Shown: positions 58,331 to 64,000 of the stretch, one piece after another | Layout of the letters: each line of letters starts with the position of its first letter | Numbering within the stretch: position 1 is the stretch's first letter | Source: Streptomyces sp. S.PB5 | Lineage (GTDB): Bacteria > Actinomycetota > Actinomycetes > Streptomycetales > Streptomycetaceae | DNA length: 64,000 nucleotides | Direction of reading: 5' to 3' | Assembly: GCF_030403745.1 (NCBI RefSeq) | Contig: NZ_JAQMWP010000010.1 | Coordinates: forward strand, 310,001-374,000 | Translations under genes and position numbers: made by a program | Notes under the pieces: model-generated | Told to the model about the DNA's origin: nothing | Database searches by the model: none | Seen by the model: only the letters and a program-made list of their open reading frames with translations

Positions 58331-59350
58331 TCAGATGACCTTCATTCGTACCAGGGCCCCGAGCGTCAACGCCCCCGGAAGCAGCGGAAGCCAGACGGTG
58401 ATGATCCGATAGGCCAGCACCACGGCCGTCGCGATCGCCGCCGGACCGCCCGCCGCCACCAGCGCCACCACGAGCGCCGCCTCGACCGAGCCGATCCCGC
58501 CCGGCGTGGGCACCAGCGCCACGGCGACCGTGGCCGCGAGATACGCCACCGCCATGTGCAGCGGCGGCACCGGCAGCCCCAGCGCCTGCCCCACCGCGGC
58601 CAGCCCGGCCGCCTGCAGCGCCGGGAACGCGAACGAGCCGCCCCACAGGGCGAGGGCCCGCGCGGGCCTGGTGTGCACCTCGCGCGCCTCGCAGAGAGCG
58701 GTGCGCAGGAACGACGTCACGGCCGTACGCACCCGTCGTACCCCCACGAGGACGCCCGCCGCCCCGAGCAGCACCACACCGACGGCGGGCAGCAGGGCGC
58801 CGACGGCCCCCTCGGGAAGGAGCGTGCCCAGGCTCAGCGCGTCCGGGAAGGCGATCAGCAGGGCGGCCAGCAGACCGAGGCGGCCCACCGACTCCGCCAG
58901 CAGATACAGGGCGAGCGCGGCCGAGGAACGGGCCAGCGGCAGCCCGCACACCGTCATGAAACGGAGGTTGACCGCGCTCGCGCCCAGGCCGGTCGGCAGC
59001 AGATGGTTGGCCGCGCCGGCCGCGAACTGGGTGGCCAGCAGCCGCCGCTTGGGCAGACCCTGCACGACCGCGCCCTGCCGGGTGCAGGCCGCCGCGACCC
59101 AGGTCAGGCCGGTCGCGCAGACCGCGACCAGCAGCCAGGGCCACTCGGCGGACCTCAGATGCCCGAAGCCCTCGGCGAGGACCGAGCGGTGCTGCACGGC
59201 GACCACCGTGACCAGCAGGAGCGGAAGCAGACACAGGATCTGGCGGATCCTGCGGGCGGGGACGCGACGGGGGCTCACGTCAGAGGAGGTTTCCCCGGCC
59301 GTGCCAACCACGGGTTGCAGAAGGGCGGCCGGGGGATTGCGTACGGTCAT
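58331..59350 (-). CDS. LPG-synthase transmembrane domain (UPF0104) protein
   Basis: 339 residues from ATG 59350, divergent from the ABC exporter gene. About eight hydrophobic helices, with HLLPTGLGASAVNLRFM near 110-125 and LVPTPGGIGSVEAALVVAL near 285-303 as the conserved family loops. These proteins resemble the flippase part of lysyl-phosphatidylglycerol synthase (MprF) without the synthase part. Role in lipid translocation is inferred from the family. Confidence 0.88.
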   Translation of the reverse strand: MTVRNPPAALLQPVVGTAGETSSDVSPRRVPARRIRQILCLLPLLLVTVVAVQHRSVLAEGFGHLRSAEWPWLLVAVCATGLTWVAAACTRQGAVVQGLPKRRLLATQFAAGAANHLLPTGLGASAVNLRFMTVCGLPLARSSAALALYLLAESVGRLGLLAALLIAFPDALSLGTLLPEGAVGALLPAVGVVLLGAAGVLVGVRRVRTAVTSFLRTALCEAREVHTRPARALALWGGSFAFPALQAAGLAAVGQALGLPVPPLHMAVAYLAATVAVALVPTPGGIGSVEAALVVALVAAGGPAAIATAVVLAYRIITVWLPLLPGALTLGALVRMKVI

Positions 59351-59384
59351 CGGATCCTTCGAGCGGGGGGACGTCCGAGAAGTG

Positions 59385-59415
59385 TTGACCTCAACAACGC
59401 TTGAGGTCCTACGTT
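59385..59415 (+). promoter_or_regulatory. MerR-type promoter with 19-bp spacer
   Basis: TTGACC (59385-59390) and TACGTT (59410-59415) are separated by 19 bp, the over-long spacing used by MerR-family activators such as SoxR. The expected start point falls at or next to ATG 59423, so the mRNA may be leaderless. Confidence 0.65.
59388..59407. promoter_or_regulatory. SoxR box
   Basis: ACCTCAACAACGCTTGAGGT: 7-bp arms ACCTCAA/TTGAGGT with a 6-bp centre. The arms and spacing are identical to the E. coli soxS box (ACCTCAA-N6-TTGAGGT), and it sits inside the 19-bp promoter spacer. In S. coelicolor SoxR responds to redox-active metabolites and controls an ABC exporter (SCO7008). Confidence 0.8.
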
Positions 59416-59422
59416 CGCTCCC

Positions 59423-61312
59423 ATGAGCATGGAGACCACAGCCTGGACACAGCTTCAGGGCGTCATGAACGCCCAGGAGCAGACCCGCCCCTTCGCCCGC
59501 GCGACGCTGCGCCGCATCGGCGCGTTCGCCCGGCCGCACCGCACCCGTATCGCACAGTTCGTGGTGCTGGGGGTGGCGACCGCGCTGCTCGCCGTCGCCA
59601 CCCCGGTGCTGGCCGGGGACGTCGTGGACGCGATCGTGACGGGCGACGAGGAGGGCAAGGTCGTACGACTCGCCCTGCTCATCGCGCTCATCGCGGTCGT
59701 GGAGGCGGCCCTCGGCATCCTCGGGCGGCGCCTGTCGGCGACGCTCGGGGAGGGACTCATCCTCGATCTGCGGACGGCTGTGTTCGATCATGTGCAGCGC
59801 ATGCCGGTCGCGTTCTTCACACGCACACGTACGGGAGCGCTGGTCTCCCGACTCAACAACGACGTCATCGGGGCCCAGCGGGCGTTCAGCAACACACTCT
59901 CCGGGGTCGTCAGCAACCTCGTCACCCTGCTGCTCACCCTTGCCGTCATGCTCACCCTGTCCTGGGAGATCACGCTCCTCGCGCTCGCCCTGCTCCCGGT
60001 CTTCGTGATCCCGGCCCGCCGCATGGGCACCCGGATGGCCCGGATGCAGCGGGAGGCGGCCGCGCTGAACGCGGCGATGGGCACCCGTATGACCGAACGC
60101 TTCTCCGCGCCCGGCGCCACCCTGGTCAAGCTCTTCGGCCGCCCCGAGCAGGAATCGGAGGAGTTCGCCGCCCGCGCCCGCCGGGTCGCCGACATCGGCG
60201 TCCGCACGGCCACGGCCCAGTCGGTGTTCATCACCGCCCTCACCCTGGTCTCCGCCCTCGCCCTGGCCCTCGTCTACGGCCTCGGCGGCTGGTTCGCCCT
60301 GCGCGGCACCCTGGAACCCGGCGCCGTCGTCTCCCTCGCCCTGCTGCTGACCCGGCTGTACGCCCCGCTCACCTCCCTCGCCGGCGCCCGTGTCGAGGTG
60401 ATGAGCGCGCTGGTCAGCTTCGAGCGGGTCTTCGAGGTGCTCGACCTCAAGCCGCTGATCGAGGAGAAGCCGGACGCCGTCGACGCCCCCGACGGGCCGG
60501 TCGCGGTCGAGTTCGAGAACGTCCGCTTCGGCTACCCGGCCGCCGACAAGGTCTCCCTGGCCTCCCTGGAGGAGGTCGCGTCCCTGGACACCCGGGGCGG
60601 CGAAGAGGTCCTCAAGGGCATCTCATTCCGCGCCGAGCCGGGCGAGACCATCGCCCTCGTCGGCTCCTCCGGCGCGGGCAAGTCGACGATCGCGGGGCTG
60701 CTGCCGCGCCTGTACGACGTCGACGAGGGCGCCGTACGCATCGGCGGCACCGACGTCCGCGATCTGACCGCGAGCTCCCTGCGCGCCACCCTCGGCATGG
60801 TCACCCAGGACGGCCACCTCTTCCACGACACCGTCCGCGCCAACCTGCTGCTTGCCCGCCCCGACGCGACCGAGGCCGAACTCCGCGACGCCCTGCGCCG
60901 CGCCCGCCTCGACACCCTCGTGGACTCCCTCCCCGACGGTCTCGACACGGTCGTCGGCGAACGCGGCTACCGCCTCTCCGGCGGCGAACGCCAGCGCATG
61001 ACCATCGCCCGGCTGCTGCTGGCCCGCCAGCGCGTGGTCATCCTCGACGAGGCGACCGCCCACCTCGACAACACCTCGGAGGCGGCCGTCCAGGAGGCGC
61101 TCACGGAGGCTCTGGAGGGACGGACCGCGATCGTCATCGCCCACCGGCTGTCCACGATCCGCGCGGCCGACCAGATCCTGGTGGTCGAGGGCGGCCGGAT
61201 CGCGGAACGGGGCACCCACGAGGAACTGCTGGCACTGGGCGGACGGTACGCGGAGCTGCACCGGACGCAGTTCGCGGAGCGGACGGGGGCGGTGAGGGAG
61301 GTCGCGGCGTAG
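59423..61312 (+). CDS. ABC exporter, fused permease and ATPase (SoxR regulon)
   Basis: 629 residues. Type IV exporter half: six helices over about 35-320, then an ABC domain with Walker A VGSSGAGKSTIAGLLPRLYD, signature LSGGERQRMTIARLL, Walker B VVILDEATAHLDN and H-loop IAHRLST. An insertion before Walker A (KVSLASLEEVASLDTRGGEEV) extends the first beta-strand region. No ribosome site precedes ATG 59423. With the SoxR box it looks orthologous to S. coelicolor SCO7008, which exports redox-active compounds. It probably works as a homodimer, as no partner gene lies beside it. Confidence 0.93.
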   Translation: MSMETTAWTQLQGVMNAQEQTRPFARATLRRIGAFARPHRTRIAQFVVLGVATALLAVATPVLAGDVVDAIVTGDEEGKVVRLALLIALIAVVEAALGILGRRLSATLGEGLILDLRTAVFDHVQRMPVAFFTRTRTGALVSRLNNDVIGAQRAFSNTLSGVVSNLVTLLLTLAVMLTLSWEITLLALALLPVFVIPARRMGTRMARMQREAAALNAAMGTRMTERFSAPGATLVKLFGRPEQESEEFAARARRVADIGVRTATAQSVFITALTLVSALALALVYGLGGWFALRGTLEPGAVVSLALLLTRLYAPLTSLAGARVEVMSALVSFERVFEVLDLKPLIEEKPDAVDAPDGPVAVEFENVRFGYPAADKVSLASLEEVASLDTRGGEEVLKGISFRAEPGETIALVGSSGAGKSTIAGLLPRLYDVDEGAVRIGGTDVRDLTASSLRATLGMVTQDGHLFHDTVRANLLLARPDATEAELRDALRRARLDTLVDSLPDGLDTVVGERGYRLSGGERQRMTIARLLLARQRVVILDEATAHLDNTSEAAVQEALTEALEGRTAIVIAHRLSTIRAADQILVVEGGRIAERGTHEELLALGGRYAELHRTQFAERTGAVREVAA

Positions 61313-61526
61313 GCGCGGCGCCCCTCGCAGGCCGGTCACCGCGCGTGCGGCATCGCACGCCTCGCGAGCAACGTCAACCCCGCAGGATCACACAAAGACC
61401 GACAGCATCATTGCTTCGCCTTGCTCGAGACCCTAGTGTGCGTTCGGTTTCCCCACAGCACCGAACAGGATCTGACGCCCACTCAAGCAGTGCCCCCACA
61501 CTGTCGTTTCGAGGAAGGCCACGGTC

Positions 61527-64000
61527 ATGCCGCAGTTTCCCGTGTCTCCCGTCAGCCGCCGCCGTCTGCTGGAGGGGGGAGCCGCCGCCCTCGGCGCACT
61601 CGCCCTGCCCGGCCCGATCACCGCGGCACACGCGGCCGGGGCGAGGGCCGAAACCCCGGAGTGGAACGGCAACATCGCGCTCTTCCGGCTCGGCGCCGAA
61701 CCACCGCACACCACCCTCATGCCGTACGCCGACGTCAGACAGGCCCTGGCCGCCGACCGCACCCGCTCCCCGTACCGGCTGAGCCTGGACGGCACATGGC
61801 GGTTCGCGTACGCCGACCGCCCCGACGACCGGGACCCCGACTTCCACCGCACCGACCTCGACGACCGCGACTGGGACACGATCCCCGTCCCCTCCGCCTG
61901 GCAACTGCACGGCTACGACCGCCCCATCTACGTCAACATCACCTACCCCTGGTGGGGTCCCAACGGCCTGGGCGAGGAGGCGCAGCCGCCCGCCGCGCCC
62001 ACCCGCCGCAACCCCGTCGGCCAGTACCGGCGCACCTTCACCGTCCCCCGGGACTGGTCGGGGCGGCGCACCTTCCTGCACTTCGAGGGCGTCAAGTCGG
62101 CCCACTACGTGTGGATCAACGGCCGGCTCGTCGGCTACCACGAGGACTCCTTCAGCCCCGCCGAGTACGACATCACCGAGCACCTGAGGCCCGGCACCAA
62201 CCAGATCGCGGTCGAGGTCTACCGCTACTCCGACGGCGACTGGCTGGAGGACCAGGACATGATCCGGCTGAGCGGCATCTTCCGCTCGGTCCACCTCTAC
62301 TCCACCCCGGTCGTCCACCTGCGCGACTTCCGCCTCGACACCCCGCTCGGCGACGATCACACCTCCGCCGAACTGTCGGTCACCTCGACCGTGCGCGCCT
62401 ACGCCGACGGCGGCACCGGACGCCACACCGTGGAGACCCAGCTGTACGACGCGGCCGGACACCCCGTCTGGTCCCGGCCGCTGCTCCAGCGGGCCGAGGT
62501 GACCGGGACCGGCGAGGACGTGACGGTCCGGTCCGCCAAGGCCGTGCCCGCGCCCCGACTGTGGTCGGCCGAACACCCCTACCTCTACACGGCCGTGCTG
62601 AGGCTGCGGAACCCGGCGGGAAAGGTCATCGAGACCCTCTCGCACCGGGTCGGCTTCCGTGAGTTCGCGCTCAGGGACGGCCTGATGCGGATCAACGGCA
62701 AGCCCGTCTCCTTCCGCGGCACCAACCGCCACGAGATGCACCCCGAGCGCGGTATGTCCCTCACCCGCGCCGACATGATCGAGGACATCACGGTCATGAA
62801 GCGGATGAACATCAACAGCGTCCGCACCTCGCACTACCCCAACAACCCCGCGTGGATGGAACTCGCCGACGAGTACGGCCTCTACGTCGTCGACGAGACC
62901 AACCTGGAGACCCACGGCATCCGCGGCGAGTACCCCGGCGACCACGCCGACTGGACCGAGGCGTGCGTCGCCCGCGCCCAGAACCTGGTCCACCGCGACA
63001 AGAACCACGCCTGCGCCGTCATCTGGTCCCTGGGCAACGAGGCCGGCGGCGGCAGCACCTTCGTCGCCATGCGCGACTGGATCAAGTCGTACGACACCAC
63101 CCGCGTCGTCCAGTACGAGGGCGACGACCGGCCGGCCGTCAGCGACATCCGCTCGGAGATGTACGACAGCCCCGCCACCGTGGAGGCACGGGCGAAGAAC
63201 ACCGCCGACACCCGGCCGTACGTCATGATCGAGTACTCCCACGCGATGGGGAACTCGGGCGGCAACTTCAAGAAGTACTGGGACGTCGTCCGCCGCTACC
63301 CCGTTCTCCAGGGCGGCTGGATCTGGGACTTCGTCGACCAGGCGCTGAGCTGGCCCACCCCGACGCGCAAGCTGCTGACCGAGACCGGCCCCGGCGGGCT
63401 GCGCGGCGAGATCATGGCCCCCGGCGGCACCTTCGACCGCGGCAGGGGCGTCTCGGGGGGCACCGTCTTCCCCCGCGACCCGAGCCTGGACCTCACCGGC
63501 TCCCTGACGCTGGAAGCATGGATCACCCCGCACGTCACCGGCTACCACCAGCCGATCCTGGCCAAGGGCGACACCCAGTACGCCCTGAAACAGACCGACA
63601 GGACCATCGAGTTCTTCATCCACGGCGGCGGCCAGTGGATCTCGGCCGGCTGGGCCGTGCCCGACGACTGGACCGGCACCGAGCACCACGTCGCGGGCGT
63701 CTTCGACGCCGACGCCGGCACGCTCACCCTCTACGTCGACGGTGACCCGAAGACCGTCCGCACCACGACCCGCCGCCCCGGCAGCAACACCGCCCCCCTC
63801 TCCCTCGCCACCGACGTCGACAACTCCACGCGCGAGTTCAGTGGCACCGTCCGCCGGGCCCGGGTCTACGCCCGCGCCCTGAGCGCCGCCGAACTGGCCG
63901 ACGGCAGCCGCGGTCCCGGGGACGAAGGGGTGCGGTTCTGGTTCGACGCGGCCACGGCCGGCCTGACCGAGAAACGGCCGCGCGCGAAGACCTTCTTCGC
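61527..64000 (+). CDS. Secreted GH2 beta-galactosidase with LamG insert (3' partial)
   Basis: About 825 residues are visible and the frame is open at the window end. ATG 61527 follows GAGGAAGG by 8 bp. A Tat-type signal (SRRRLLEGGAAALGALALP, cleavage after AHA) starts the protein. GH2 sugar-binding and barrel domains follow, with acid/base E505 (WSLGNEAGGG) and nucleophile E569 (VMIEYSHAMGNS). From about 645 a LamG/concanavalin-like domain is inserted (GTVFPRDPSLDLTGSLTLEAWI ... TLYVDGDPK), seen in large actinomycete beta-galactosidases. Acts on extracellular galactosides. Confidence 0.93.
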   Translation, partial: MPQFPVSPVSRRRLLEGGAAALGALALPGPITAAHAAGARAETPEWNGNIALFRLGAEPPHTTLMPYADVRQALAADRTRSPYRLSLDGTWRFAYADRPDDRDPDFHRTDLDDRDWDTIPVPSAWQLHGYDRPIYVNITYPWWGPNGLGEEAQPPAAPTRRNPVGQYRRTFTVPRDWSGRRTFLHFEGVKSAHYVWINGRLVGYHEDSFSPAEYDITEHLRPGTNQIAVEVYRYSDGDWLEDQDMIRLSGIFRSVHLYSTPVVHLRDFRLDTPLGDDHTSAELSVTSTVRAYADGGTGRHTVETQLYDAAGHPVWSRPLLQRAEVTGTGEDVTVRSAKAVPAPRLWSAEHPYLYTAVLRLRNPAGKVIETLSHRVGFREFALRDGLMRINGKPVSFRGTNRHEMHPERGMSLTRADMIEDITVMKRMNINSVRTSHYPNNPAWMELADEYGLYVVDETNLETHGIRGEYPGDHADWTEACVARAQNLVHRDKNHACAVIWSLGNEAGGGSTFVAMRDWIKSYDTTRVVQYEGDDRPAVSDIRSEMYDSPATVEARAKNTADTRPYVMIEYSHAMGNSGGNFKKYWDVVRRYPVLQGGWIWDFVDQALSWPTPTRKLLTETGPGGLRGEIMAPGGTFDRGRGVSGGTVFPRDPSLDLTGSLTLEAWITPHVTGYHQPILAKGDTQYALKQTDRTIEFFIHGGGQWISAGWAVPDDWTGTEHHVAGVFDADAGTLTLYVDGDPKTVRTTTRRPGSNTAPLSLATDVDNSTREFSGTVRRARVYARALSAAELADGSRGPGDEGVRFWFDAATAGLTEKRPRAKTFF

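Noticed and set aside
61374..63689. 771-codon open frame on the minus strand opposite the GH2 gene
   Set aside because: It is a GC-bias shadow: low-complexity Val/Gly/Asp/Arg protein, while the plus strand encodes a full beta-galactosidase with both catalytic Glu residues.

Overview
The window is high-GC actinobacterial DNA, almost certainly a Streptomyces chromosome. Coding frames end almost every codon in G or C, start codons are often GTG, neighbouring genes overlap as ATGA/GTGA, and the gene families (SAM-IV riboswitch, HIDLQRV leader peptides, GH19 and GH5 secreted hydrolases, monomeric isocitrate dehydrogenase) fit that genus. No phage, plasmid, IS element, rRNA or CRISPR was found; one tRNA (Pro, GGG) is present.

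1-12.5 kb: a sugar or cyclitol catabolic block. It holds an RbsC-type permease (5' end outside the window), its ATPase, an IolE-like isomerase, four Gfo/Idh/MocA dehydrogenases, an SDR, a phytanoyl-CoA-type dioxygenase, two LacI regulators with visible operators, and a small cupin protein. 12.6-15.5 kb: a small membrane protein, a heptamer repeat, a DMT exporter with an abnormal 3' end, and a divergent LysR gene.

15.6-19.8 kb: a GntR/FCD regulator with a clear operator, followed by four translationally coupled genes that match the 4-oxalomesaconate branch of gallate degradation. The ring-cleavage gene, however, is a XylE-type extradiol dioxygenase. 19.9-23.0 kb: an esterase, a TetR repressor and an MFS pump, with three perfect palindromes between repressor and pump.

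23.1-30.6 kb: tRNA-Pro and then a secretome block: a beta-helix protein, a NEP1-like (NPP1) toxin with a chitinase, a phytase-like esterase and a GH5 glycanase. 30.7-41.6 kb: an F420-type oxidoreductase, a His-rich TPR protein and a sulfur locus. The sulfur locus has three Cys-containing leader peptides, a SAM-IV riboswitch, a glutathionyl-hydroquinone-reductase-like protein, an amino acid ABC importer, a GNAT and two FMN monooxygenases (plus a broken third). It resembles the S-alkylcysteine salvage operon of Bacillus.

41.6-50.8 kb: a protease and regulator neighbourhood: an astacin-like protease, a large AAA-LuxR regulator, and a divergent module of a TPR-CHAT protease, a cytoplasmic subtilase, a sigma factor and an unknown protein. 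The module is the best candidate for an undescribed system; it recalls type III-E craspase logic (a TPR-CHAT protease tied to a sigma factor) but has no CRISPR parts.

50.8-64 kb: cytochrome P450, N-formylglutamate amidohydrolase, DUF5713 protein, isocitrate dehydrogenase, MscS channel, crotonase, LPG-synthase-type membrane protein, a SoxR-box-controlled ABC exporter, and a secreted GH2 beta-galactosidase running off the end. Several gene remnants (FMN monooxygenase, AAA kinase, M1 aminopeptidase, amino acid permease, a membrane-protein tail) show local decay.
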